8,248 nucleotides of DNA. Origin: Oscillospiraceae bacterium (GTDB taxonomy: Bacteria > Bacillota > Clostridia > Oscillospirales > Ruminococcaceae). Below the pieces are notes generated by a model. The model saw only the letters and a program-made list of their open reading frames with translations. It was not told where the DNA came from and searched no databases. Below are positions 1-4,094 of the stretch, in pieces. Numbering within the stretch: the first letter of the stretch is position 1; every line of letters begins with the position of its first letter. The stretch lies in NCBI GenBank assembly GCA_016297675.1, contig JAEDGE010000084.1, positions 1 to 8,248 on the forward strand, in the 5' to 3' direction. A program made the translations under genes and the position numbers.

Positions 1-6
1 TATGAT
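1..6 (+). promoter_or_regulatory. Possible -10 box of the holin-like toxin promoter
   Basis: TATGAT opens the window on the plus strand, about 66 bases upstream of the small toxin gene. Its -35 partner would lie outside the window, so the promoter cannot be confirmed. Support comes from symmetry: the convergent minus-strand promoter has TATCAT followed by a leader with the same three sequence blocks (AGCATACC, GGCGGTC, GCTCCC) as the leader that follows this box. Transcription would start near position 12-14. Confidence 0.4.
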
Positions 7-48
7 AACAAACAAGAGCATACCAGAAAGCGGTAGGCGGTCAATCCA

Positions 49-66
49 CGCTCCCGGAAGGGAGTG
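49..66 (+). promoter_or_regulatory. Hairpin hiding the toxin ribosome binding site
   Basis: CTCCC (51-55), GGAA loop (56-59) and GGGAG (60-64) form a stem that extends by a G-T wobble (50/65) and a C-G pair (49/66), giving 7 pairs closed by a GNRA-type tetraloop. The 3' arm is the Shine-Dalgarno sequence of the toxin gene, 7 bases before its ATG at 72. Sequestering the ribosome site is usual in type I toxin mRNAs, so the hairpin probably keeps translation low. Confidence 0.65.
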
Positions 67-71
67 GTATT

Positions 72-173
72 ATGGAAAATTACGTTACATGGGATCAACT
101 GATTCAACTCGGAATGCTGTTGGTAACAGCAGCTTCGTTTTTGTACATGATTTACTATAATAGACGGAAATAA
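72..173 (+). CDS. Holin-like toxin peptide, Hol_Tox type, of a probable type I toxin-antitoxin locus
   Basis: A 33-residue peptide beginning MENYVTWDQLIQLGMLL. It has a polar start with the V-T-W-D-Q-L-I-Q-L-G-M pattern typical of the putative holin-like toxin family (Hol_Tox), one hydrophobic membrane segment at about residues 10-28, and a basic tail (N-R-R-K). Members of this family are membrane peptides that are toxic when overproduced and are held in check by an antisense RNA. The start is set by GGGAG (60-64), 7 bases upstream and inside a hairpin. The gene points against the phage head operon and lies just beyond the connector gene; its stop codon is inside the terminator stem. It is not a true lysis holin by size or context. 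Family assignment is by motif recognition, not by search. Confidence 0.75.
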   Translation: MENYVTWDQLIQLGMLLVTAASFLYMIYYNRRK

Positions 174-207
174 CCGCCCCTGCTACCACACTGAGACGGT
201 TATTTCT
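166..207. terminator. Shared bidirectional terminator hairpin of the toxin/antisense pair
   Basis: The arm 166-176 (GGAAATAACCG) pairs with 197-207 (CGGTTATTTCT) over 11 positions including one G-T wobble, with a 20-base loop. The AT-rich outer half of the stem gives a U-rich 3' arm in both directions, which suits a two-way terminator between convergent transcripts. No long U run follows the stem, so its efficiency is uncertain. Confidence 0.6.
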
Positions 208-253
208 AAAACCTAATCACTTGGGAGCGACCGCCTATCGGTATGCTCTCCTT
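166..253 (-). ncRNA. Predicted antisense RNA, antitoxin of the holin-like toxin
   Basis: Expected transcript of the minus-strand promoter at 288-260, starting near 253 and ending at the shared hairpin, about 85-90 nt long. It would be complementary to the last codons and 3' end of the toxin mRNA, the convergent 3'-overlap layout known from txpA/RatA and bsrG/SR4. It has no convincing open reading frame. Its leader also carries GCUCCC, able to pair with the toxin Shine-Dalgarno GGGAG, giving a possible second contact. The start and end are inferred from promoter and hairpin only. Confidence 0.5.
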
Positions 254-259
254 ATGTTT

Positions 260-288
260 ATGATACCCGATTTTCACCGATTTGTCAA
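260..288 (-). promoter_or_regulatory. Consensus sigma-A promoter for the antisense RNA
   Basis: On the minus strand, TTGACA (288-283) is followed after exactly 17 bases by TATCAT (265-260). The -35 is a perfect match and the -10 differs at one position. It lies between the connector gene stop (309) and the toxin cassette. It would drive the short antisense RNA and, if the terminator leaks, downstream phage genes beyond the window. Confidence 0.75.
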
Positions 289-308
289 GCGGCAAACCGG
301 ATTTTTTA

Positions 309-641
309 TTATAGAAACCGCACCACCTTTTCACCGGATTCCTCTTCCTTGGTCTCCCGATAGGCTGCAAATTCCTCGTCATATTCCGCCAGTATGTCTT
401 CCACAAAGGTGGTAGAAATTGTATCCGCTCCCTCGGATGCAATGCCCTCATAGTTCCAGCGGCGGAACAGCTTTACCACCACATCCGCCGCAATCGGCTC
501 CAGCAAAGCCGGCAAAGTCGGCTCCCGTATCCGCAGGCAAATCCGCACACGGGCAAGGTCACATAAAACTTGCAGCTGTGCGGTATCGTCTGCCTTTGGT
601 TCTCCCTGCAGGCGAATCTGTACTTGTTCGAGCAGCGTCAT
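309..641 (-). CDS. Phage head-tail connector protein (gp6/gp15-like adaptor)
   Basis: A 110-residue, mostly helical protein directly behind the major capsid gene, where siphoviruses of this type encode the adaptor that binds the portal and completes the head-tail joint. The N-terminal part (LLEQVQIRLQ, then L-x-x-L-C-D-L-A-R at 25-32) and the central helix with D-V-V-V-K-L-F-R-R-W-N-Y-E-G-I (about 53-67) match the usual pattern of these connectors, in which a helix with R/N-R-x-G-x-E-G is followed by a short strand. The length (100-115 residues) is normal. The start ATG is 2 bases after the capsid stop, with GGAG 7 bases upstream inside the capsid gene end, suggesting translational coupling. 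The family is assigned from gene order and pattern. Confidence 0.7.
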   Translation of the reverse strand: MTLLEQVQIRLQGEPKADDTAQLQVLCDLARVRICLRIREPTLPALLEPIAADVVVKLFRRWNYEGIASEGADTISTTFVEDILAEYDEEFAAYRETKEEESGEKVVRFL

Positions 642-643
642 CC

Positions 644-1510
644 TTATGCTCCAATCGTGCCAACCACTACGCCATCCAACCGTTCTGCAAACAGCGTCAG
701 ACCGGTTACAATGGTGGTTTCATAATTCATTCTGGTGCTGTCCGTGTCGTGCAGAATGCCAATCAAACCAGTGGTATCCGTTGTAAATGGAAACGCCTTC
801 CCGATTTCGCCGCCAGACACCAGCGGATAGGCAAGGTTGATATTATCCGCAACCGTGGCATAAAACTTGCCCTGCGGCACACTGGCATTGGTCATCATCG
901 AAACATCTGTAAATGCCTTGAAATATGTCATACCAAAGGCATTCTGTGTGCTGATGGAAGCACCGCCGATATAGTCCGCAACATCCATCGGATTGACCAG
1001 CACAATGACACTGCCTGCCGCATCGTCTTCAAAGAGTACCTGCAATTTTCCCCATGCGTTAGAAACTGCCGCCTGTAACGTGTCACCGGATGCCGTTCCG
1101 GTACCGGTTGCCAGAAACTGAATGAACTCCGCACGAATCTTCGCCTGAATGGTTTTCATCAGCTTGTTGTCTGCCTCTGTGACAGCCGCATCAAAACCAG
1201 AACGCTGGATCGCCTCCATCGTGACGGCTTTCCGATACTTCTTGTAACTCAGTTCATACGTGTTTGCCAGCTTGGTTTCCACCTTGGAAAGCGGAATCAC
1301 ATCGCCCTCTGCCACAACGCCGTCACCGTCTGCCATGGTAACCGTAGAAGTGTAGGTCTTAATCAAAGACCCGTTGGACATTGCGGTTCTGCGGGTCAGC
1401 CCCAGCAGTTCCTGCAACTTTGTAATGCTGCCGTTGAATCGTGTCACAAAATCAATGCTCTGTGCCTTTGCAAAATCGGCTCTGACATTGGTGTTTTCCT
1501 GTACTGCCAT
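644..1510 (-). CDS. Major capsid protein (HK97 fold, Phage_capsid-like)
   Basis: A 288-residue protein that builds the icosahedral shell. Signs are the N-terminal N-x-R-A-D-F...S-I-D-F-V-T-R-F stretch (7-25), the L-x-x-L-L-G-L-T-R-R segment (32-41), a charged E-loop-like region with Lys/Tyr runs (80-100), and the late V-N-P-x-D and S-T-R-M-N-Y-E segments typical of small capsid proteins in Gram-positive phages. It lacks the long N-terminal delta domain of HK97 gp5, consistent with a separate scaffold gene upstream. A very strong ribosome site (AGGAGG, 8 bases before ATG) fits its role as the most abundant virion protein. It starts 15 bases after the scaffold stop. No prohead protease is seen in the window. 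Confidence 0.85.
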   Translation of the reverse strand: MAVQENTNVRADFAKAQSIDFVTRFNGSITKLQELLGLTRRTAMSNGSLIKTYTSTVTMADGDGVVAEGDVIPLSKVETKLANTYELSYKKYRKAVTMEAIQRSGFDAAVTEADNKLMKTIQAKIRAEFIQFLATGTGTASGDTLQAAVSNAWGKLQVLFEDDAAGSVIVLVNPMDVADYIGGASISTQNAFGMTYFKAFTDVSMMTNASVPQGKFYATVADNINLAYPLVSGGEIGKAFPFTTDTTGLIGILHDTDSTRMNYETTIVTGLTLFAERLDGVVVGTIGA

Positions 1511-1525
1511 AAAAAATTCCTCCTG

Positions 1526-2074
1526 TTATACAAATAAATTCATATTCTCATTGATGGCTTTGATTCTCGCTGCATCGTCCTTGATGGCGAAAATCTGTTC
1601 TTTTGTCATGCCAGCAGACGTGCCACGCTTCGGCGGTTCGCCCTTCAGGCGTTCCTTGACCGCCTCTTCCACCGCCTGTGTAAACAGCTTGGAAAAGGCT
1701 TCGACCTGTTCTTTTGTGGTCTTGGCATCGGTGGTGACAATCTGGGCAAGCAGCGAATCCGGCAGGTGAATGCCTTTTTCCGCCAGAATTTCCCTTGCCG
1801 TCTGCTGCATCTGTGCCGCATCGACCTGCTTTTGCAAGTCTTCCAACTGTTGTTTATAGCGATCCCGCTCCGTTTCCGCACGCTGCTGGTCGGTCATTTC
1901 TGCCAGCTTTTTGGCTTCGGATTGCCGCTGTTCCAGACCGGAAACGGCATCCGCAATCATTTTGGAAACCTCCTCAGCTGTCAGGGCTGCCGACTGTGCC
2001 GGTTCGTTCTGCGGCTCTGCTGCGGCAGGCTCTGCCGGTTCGGTCACGTTGGTGTCTTTGGTGTCTTCGTTCAT
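1526..2074 (-). CDS. Phage capsid scaffold protein (DUF4355 family)
   Basis: A 182-residue, very acidic and Gln-rich protein that would guide capsid assembly and be lost from mature heads. Layout: a low-complexity Ala/Pro/Glu N-terminus (10-30), a long coiled-coil helix (about 32-100, with E-R-D-R-Y-K-Q-Q-L-E-D-L-Q-K-Q), a helical region (105-145), a Pro/Gly hinge, and a C-terminal M-T-K-E-Q-I-F-A-I-K-D-x-x-A-R-x-x-A-I-x-E-N segment (156-177), the hallmark of DUF4355 proteins that precede capsid genes. The C-terminal basic/helical tail is the expected capsid-binding part. ATG overlaps the thioredoxin stop by 4 bases; AAAGGAG lies 10 bases upstream. Confidence 0.82.
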   Translation of the reverse strand: MNEDTKDTNVTEPAEPAAAEPQNEPAQSAALTAEEVSKMIADAVSGLEQRQSEAKKLAEMTDQQRAETERDRYKQQLEDLQKQVDAAQMQQTAREILAEKGIHLPDSLLAQIVTTDAKTTKEQVEAFSKLFTQAVEEAVKERLKGEPPKRGTSAGMTKEQIFAIKDDAARIKAINENMNLFV

Positions 2075-2358
2075 GTGATAGGTACTCCTTTCTGATGATA
2101 GGTGTCAAATGCTGCGTGCAGCGTGTCCAGTGTGTGCAGGGCTTCGGTTCTGACCAACTCTCTGCCGTCCTCGCCGAGCAGAATCAGGCAGGGAATGTGA
2201 TGTACATGGTGCTGCCGTGCCATGGCATTGCCGCCGTACACATCATCCGACCGGAAGGTATACAGCGGAATGCCGGTTTGTTCTGCATATTGTGCCGCAA
2301 TCAGCTGCATTTGTTTGCACGGCGGACAGTAGTTCGCATGAAAAAATATGAGTTGCAT
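2071..2358 (-). CDS. Small phage thioredoxin-like protein
   Basis: A 95-residue minimal thioredoxin fold. It has beta-strand Q-L-I-F-F-H-A then Y-C-P-P-C-K (catalytic Cys11 and Cys14, CPPC active site), and a cis-proline motif H-I-P-C (Pro56) before the strand L-I-L-L-G-E-D-G. CPPC is less usual than CGPC but common in glutaredoxin/thioredoxin relatives. It would catalyse thiol-disulphide exchange in the cytoplasm; a role in capsid maturation or in keeping Cys-rich phage proteins reduced is only guesswork. GAAAGGAG is 6 bases before the ATG. The gene is GC-rich (about 60% in its middle), unlike the AT-rich island that ends just before it, so it marks the return to core phage DNA. Its stop overlaps the scaffold start. 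Confidence 0.8.
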   Translation of the reverse strand: MQLIFFHANYCPPCKQMQLIAAQYAEQTGIPLYTFRSDDVYGGNAMARQHHVHHIPCLILLGEDGRELVRTEALHTLDTLHAAFDTYHQKGVPIT

Positions 2359-2385
2359 GGCTGCTCCTTTCGTAAAATGGGCATG

Positions 2386-2411
2386 AAAAAAGCACCCCTT
2401 GCAGAGTGCTT
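2386..2411 (-). terminator. Rho-independent terminator behind the CPCC gene
   Basis: On the minus strand, AAGCACTC (2411-2404) pairs with GGGTGCTT (2397-2390), 8 pairs including one U-G, followed by six U residues. It lies between the CPCC gene and the thioredoxin gene, that is, at the border of the AT-rich island, and upstream of the scaffold and capsid genes. Confidence 0.65.
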
Positions 2412-2431
2412 ATATTATATCATTAATATAC

Positions 2432-2626
2432 TTATTTTACTTCTTTTCCACTTTCAAAAGCATTTATCGCTTCTTTCAAAGACATTTCATTTGCACCACC
2501 CTTTAATTCAGGATTGTCTTTTTGTATCGGGTCGTTTTCCCAATTGCAAATATTGCAAATGTCATATTCACGAACATTGCTTTTCCCACAACAAGGACAT
2601 TTAGTTTCTTTTGCTTCGTTTTCCAC
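2432..2626 (-). CDS. Cysteine-rich CPCC zinc-ribbon protein, probable orphan immunity protein
   Basis: A 64-residue protein with C-P-C-C-G (Cys10, 12, 13) and Y-D-I-C-N-I-C-N-W-E-N-D (Cys24, 27), followed by D-P-I-Q-K-D-N-P-E-L-K-G-G-A-N-E-M-S-L-K-E-A. This is the pattern of the Cys-rich CPCC family (Pfam Cys_rich_CPCC), small predicted zinc-binding proteins that often sit in immunity gene clusters of polymorphic toxins. The start is GTG at 2626 with AAAGGA 8 bases upstream. It is flanked on both sides by U-tailed hairpins, so it looks like a self-contained cassette. The domain call is good; the immunity role is inferred from neighbours. Confidence 0.75.
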   Translation of the reverse strand: MENEAKETKCPCCGKSNVREYDICNICNWENDPIQKDNPELKGGANEMSLKEAINAFESGKEVK

Positions 2627-2648
2627 TGTATTTTTCCTTTCTGGAATG

Positions 2649-2674
2649 AAAAAAGCACCTCATTGAGATGCTTT
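2649..2674 (-). terminator. U-tailed hairpin behind the first LSm-like gene
   Basis: On the minus strand, AAAGCATCTC (2674-2665), loop AAT, GAGGTGCTTT (2661-2652), with the U run continuing to 2649. The stem has 10 pairs, one of them U-G. The TAA stop of the LSm-like gene overlaps the stem by two bases. Nearly the same hairpin, in the same relation to a paralogous gene, is at 3540-3565. Confidence 0.7.
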
Positions 2675-2867
2675 AATCAATAATTTCAATGGATTTGATT
2701 TCGTCCTCATCTATCCATAAACCTATATCGGCAAGTGCAAACCCTGCTACTCCATCATTATCTTTCGCATATGCATATGTATCCACAACACCGGTATATT
2801 CTTTTCCATCTGTACTTACTACATGTATCTTTTTCTTGAAAAATACACGTGGATTTTCAATTTTCAT
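2673..2867 (-). CDS. LSm/SH3-barrel-like small protein, paralogue A
   Basis: A 64-residue protein from the ATG at 2867. It shows K-K-I-H-V-V-S-T-D-G-K-E-Y-T-G-V-V-D-T-Y, then D-N-D-G, then I-G-L-W-I-D-E-D-E-I-K-S-I-E-I-I-D, the strand order of small LSm-like barrels found near Firmicutes toxin/immunity loci. It is clearly paralogous to the gene at 3564-3749 (shared K-E-Y-T-G-x-V-D, D-N-D-G, W-[IL]-D-E-[DE], D/E-I-K-S-I-x-I-I-D). An in-frame ATG ten codons upstream exists, but it falls in a leader that is also conserved before the paralogue, where it is not coding, so I use the inner ATG (AGAGG 10-11 bases upstream). Function is unknown; an immunity role is inferred from position. Confidence 0.65.
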   Translation of the reverse strand: MKIENPRVFFKKKIHVVSTDGKEYTGVVDTYAYAKDNDGVAGFALADIGLWIDEDEIKSIEIID

Positions 2868-2887
2868 TTTCCTTTTCCCTCTCACAT

Positions 2888-2916
2888 GGAACAACATGTG
2901 TTCTCTTTTTTGAATA
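2888..2916 (-). repeat. Conserved 29-base leader element, copy in front of LSm-like A
   Basis: On the minus strand it runs from TATTCAAA to CATGTTGTTCC. It matches the element at 3764-3792 in 25 of 29 positions with no gaps. Both copies sit directly upstream of an LSm-like gene. The core GAACA-CATG-TTGTTC is an imperfect palindrome, so it could be an operator, a small RNA hairpin or a former recombination point. Confidence 0.65.
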
Positions 2917-2929
2917 ATGAATGGTTATC

Positions 2930-2983
2930 TTATTTGTTGTACCACTCGCAAATTTCTTCAAGTGCTTCTCCATTAAAAAAATG
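2930..2983 (-). pseudogene. C-terminal relic of an immunity-like gene
   Basis: Directly after the stop of the 52-residue gene, in the same frame, the minus strand reads H-F-F-N-G-E-A-L-E-E-I-C-E-W-Y-N-K then stop. This matches the C-terminal motif of the immunity gene at 4605-4829 (P-F-F-K-G-K-T-L-K-E-I-C-D-K-V-E-I) and of the gene at 3849-4094 (F-P-F-I-N-G-K-S-L-S-E-I-Y). There is no start codon and the N-terminal 55 or so residues are missing. It looks like the tail of a third family member, cut by recombination. Confidence 0.6.
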
Positions 2984-3142
2984 TTAGTAATCTTGATATT
3001 TGCAATTTTTACAAATTTCTTTCCATTTTTCTTTCTTCTTAAACTTTTCAGGAATGCTTTTTTCTTTCAGAACCTGATTTTCCATGCAATCGACTGGATC
3101 TATTGGGCTATCAATCAATGGGCAAATTATTTTTTCTTCCAT
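2984..3142 (-). CDS. Small four-cysteine protein, 52 residues, unknown function
   Basis: Starts at ATG 3142 with a strong GGAGG 10 bases upstream. Residues run M-E-E-K-I-I-C-P-L-I-D-S-P-I-D-P-V-D-C-M, continue through a Lys-rich helix with I-P-E-K-F-K-K-K, and end W-K-E-I-C-K-N-C-K-Y-Q-D-Y. Cys7, Cys19, Cys44 and Cys47 could bind one zinc ion; the terminal C-x-x-C with W-K-E-I-C is very ordered for a random frame. It sits between the first copy of the duplicated gene and the immunity relic. I do not recognise a named family. A role in the immunity array, like the nearby CPCC protein, is a guess from position. Confidence 0.6.
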   Translation of the reverse strand: MEEKIICPLIDSPIDPVDCMENQVLKEKSIPEKFKKKEKWKEICKNCKYQDY

Positions 3143-3230
3143 TTTTCTAGCACCTCCACCATTTTTTTACATAGTCATCATATTCATATGATTTGAATGC
3201 AGTTCTTATATTGTAAAATAGATTTGTTCT
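3127..3230 (-). pseudogene. Frameshifted 3' end of an unidentified gene
   Basis: Directly after the stop of the 94-residue gene the same frame reads R-T-N-L-F-Y-N-I-R-T-A-F-K-S-Y-E-Y-D-D-Y-V-K-K, then runs off after an A7 tract (minus strand; 3168-3162). Adding one base there restores M-V-E-V-L-E-K-W-K-K-K and a TAA at 3127-3129, overlapping the start of the 52-residue gene by 16 bases in the way adjacent phage genes do. It has no start codon of its own. It is either a fragment of a lost gene or the former C-terminus of the gene upstream. Most of it (3166-3230) is part of the 338-bp repeat, so the other copy carries it too. Confidence 0.45.
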
Positions 3231-3503
3231 TTAAAAGTTCTTGAATTCTACAAAAATGTTTCCGTCTTTTTCACTCCAAATTGCAAACTTTTCAAATGGT
3301 TCCCATTTTTCAGCCTGAAAATTGGAACTGCTTTTTTCAGAAATAAATTCTTTCTTTCTTGCAATTGGAATCAGCCAGCCAAACAAATCTTCGCCTTCCA
3401 TTGTTTCTGTTTCAAAATCATGACCTTCACCGCTATTTATGAAAAAACACTTATTACTTTTTGCAGCTTCTTTTTGAACAATTTTCATAAAAGAATCAAA
3501 CTT
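3166..3503. repeat. 338-bp perfect direct repeat, copy 1
   Basis: Identical by eye, base for base, to 4112-4449 at a constant offset of 946. It holds all but the first few codons of the duplicated small gene plus 65 bases of 3' flank. Identity stops sharply at the gene's 5' codons (3504), and near 3165 it degrades into a related T/C-rich stretch. Such identity, including non-coding flank, points to a very recent duplication or to gene conversion. Confidence 0.9.
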
Positions 3504-3515
3504 ATCTTCCATCAC
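3231..3515 (-). CDS. Probable orphan immunity protein, duplicated gene copy 1
   Basis: A 94-residue acidic protein, identical from K-F-D-S-F onward to the product of 4177-4458 and differing only in the first residues (M-M-E-D against M-E-N). Visible parts are an amphipathic helix (D-S-F-M-K-I-V-Q-K-E-A-A-K), a strand C-F-F-I-N-S, the G-E-G-H-D-F-E-T-E-T-M-E-G-E-D-L-F-G-W-L-I-P core, and a Trp-rich C-terminal half ending F-V-E-F-K-N-F. I know no named family. Start is GTG 3515 (AAAGGA 10 bases upstream) or ATG 3512; the leader resembles that of the CPCC gene, which also begins with GTG. Size, acidity and array position suggest an immunity protein, but no cognate toxin is present. Confidence 0.65.
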   Translation of the reverse strand: MMEDKFDSFMKIVQKEAAKSNKCFFINSGEGHDFETETMEGEDLFGWLIPIARKKEFISEKSSSNFQAEKWEPFEKFAIWSEKDGNIFVEFKNF

Positions 3516-3539
3516 TTGTCATTTTTCCTTTCAAGCATG

Positions 3540-3565
3540 AAAAAAACACCTCATTGAGATGCTTT
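3540..3565 (-). terminator. U-tailed hairpin behind the second LSm-like gene
   Basis: On the minus strand, AAAGCATCTC (3565-3556), loop AAT, GAGGTGTTTT (3552-3543), then U residues to 3540. It is nearly identical to the hairpin at 2649-2674 and overlaps the TAA stop of the LSm-like gene in the same way. The sequence that follows (TTTTTTCATGCTTGAAAGGA) is also shared with that locus and leads into the ribosome site of the next gene. Confidence 0.65.
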
Positions 3566-3749
3566 AATCTATGATTTTGATTGATTTGATATCCTCTTCA
3601 TCAAGCCAAACTCCACAGGTTATTCCTATTCCTTCTTGACCATCATTATCATTTGGAGGAAGGTAGACATCAACTTTGCCTGTATACTCTTTATTTTCCA
3701 TAGAAACCACGGATACTGTTTTACAGAAATATTGTTCAAGATTCATCAT
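3564..3749 (-). CDS. LSm/SH3-barrel-like small protein, paralogue B
   Basis: A 61-residue protein from ATG 3749 (or 3746), with AAGAGG 5-8 bases upstream. An upstream in-frame GTG at 3755 lies in the ribosome site itself and is not favoured. Core motifs are K-T-V-S-V-V-S-M-E-N-K-E-Y-T-G-K-V-D-V-Y, N-D-N-D-G and V-W-L-D-E-E-D-I-K-S-I-K-I-I-D, which align with paralogue A end to end. The paralogues have diverged at many positions while their flanks (leader element upstream, hairpin downstream) stay similar, so a whole cassette was copied long before the recent 338-bp duplication. The function is unknown. Confidence 0.65.
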   Translation of the reverse strand: MMNLEQYFCKTVSVVSMENKEYTGKVDVYLPPNDNDGQEGIGITCGVWLDEEDIKSIKIID

Positions 3750-3763
3750 TTTCACCTCTTGAC

Positions 3764-3792
3764 GGAACTACATGCGTTCTTTTCTTTGAATA
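3764..3792 (-). repeat. Conserved 29-base leader element, copy in front of LSm-like B
   Basis: Second copy of the element at 2888-2916, 25 of 29 positions identical (minus strand, TATTCAAAG to CATGTAGTTCC). It lies 15 bases upstream of the ATG of LSm-like B. Confidence 0.65.
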
Positions 3793-3796
3793 GTGG

Positions 3797-3820
3797 AAAG
3801 CACCTCAACTGAGATGCTTT
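3797..3820 (-). repeat. Third copy of the cassette hairpin, without U tail
   Basis: On the minus strand, AAAGCATCTC (3820-3811), loop AGTT, GAGGTGCTTT (3806-3797). The stem is the same as at 2652-2674 but is followed by CCACTATTC rather than a U run, so it is a poor terminator. It lies between the 81-residue gene and the leader element of LSm-like B. This placement suggests it is a leftover from another cassette's 3' end. Confidence 0.55.
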
Positions 3821-3848
3821 TTATATTCTTCGATTTTAGTAGGCAAGT

Positions 3849-4094
3849 TTAACATGGTTGGATTTCAACGTCTGCATAAATTTCAGATAGTGATTTCCCA
3901 TTTATAAATGGAAATGTAAAAACTTCATTTTCCCCTGTTACATCATACTCATCTGTTCCATATCGAAGATGGTATATATATTTTTTTAGTTCATCACTAT
4001 AACAGCAATCAATATACCCATCTTTTTCACCACATATAAAAGCTACACAGAATGCATTTTGTAATTCTTTTTGAATTTCCATCACGCTTTTCAT
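3849..4094 (-). CDS. Probable orphan immunity protein related to the cognate one
   Basis: An 81-residue protein from ATG 4094. The last third, E-V-F-T-F-P-F-I-N-G-K-S-L-S-E-I-Y-A-D-V-E-I, matches the C-terminal motif of the immunity protein at 4605-4829 (E-S-P-F-F-K-G-K-T-L-K-E-I-C-D-K-V-E-I). The N-terminal two thirds differ, with a Cys/Tyr/Asp-rich middle (Y-I-D-C-C-Y-S-D-E-L-K-K-Y), as expected for immunity proteins tuned to different toxins. Its start region also copies the MuF/immunity junction: the preceding bases encode G-N-G-D-I-L-stop with the stop overlapping the ATG, just as E-N-G-D-I-L-stop does before the cognate gene. I infer that it was once the cognate immunity gene of an earlier toxin tip. 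Confidence 0.65.
   Translation of the reverse strand: MKSVMEIQKELQNAFCVAFICGEKDGYIDCCYSDELKKYIYHLRYGTDEYDVTGENEVFTFPFINGKSLSEIYADVEIQPC

Larger units (their letters stand above)
16..248. repeat. Interrupted inverted repeat flanking the holin-like toxin gene
   Basis: Three blocks upstream of the toxin gene recur in inverted orientation downstream of it: 16-24 (GAGCATACC) with 240-248, 34-42 (TAGGCGGTC) with 229-237, and 50-55 (GCTCCC) with 223-228. The order is preserved, giving 24 matched bases, with short unequal spacers. The left arm is the 5' leader of the toxin transcript and the right arm is the 5' leader of the convergent antisense transcript, so both RNAs would begin with related sequence. 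A toxin transcript that read past the terminator could instead pair its own two ends. An old terminal inverted repeat of a small mobile cassette is another reading. Confidence 0.7.

Noticed and set aside
72..173. The 33-residue peptide as the phage lysis holin
   Set aside because: It is far too short, lies in the head region on the opposite strand and has type I toxin-antitoxin architecture.
206..451. Minus-strand 81-residue open frame overlapping the connector gene and the toxin cassette
   Set aside because: It runs out of frame through the end of the connector gene and the antisense promoter, has no ribosome site and shows Arg/Pro-rich shadow composition.
419..1078. Long plus-strand open frame (219 residues) opposite the connector and capsid genes
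   Set aside because: It is the antisense shadow of well supported structural genes, with no ribosome site or recognisable domain.
2898..2975. Small ATG frame M-E-K-H-L-K-K-F-A-S-G on the minus strand
   Set aside because: It covers the relic tail and the conserved 29-base leader in another frame and has no ribosome site; the relic frame explains the sequence better.
2921..3196. Plus-strand hydrophobic frame (91 residues, Phe-rich) as a membrane protein
   Set aside because: Phe-rich composition arises from the antisense of Lys-rich codons; the minus strand holds the 52-residue gene with a strong ribosome site.
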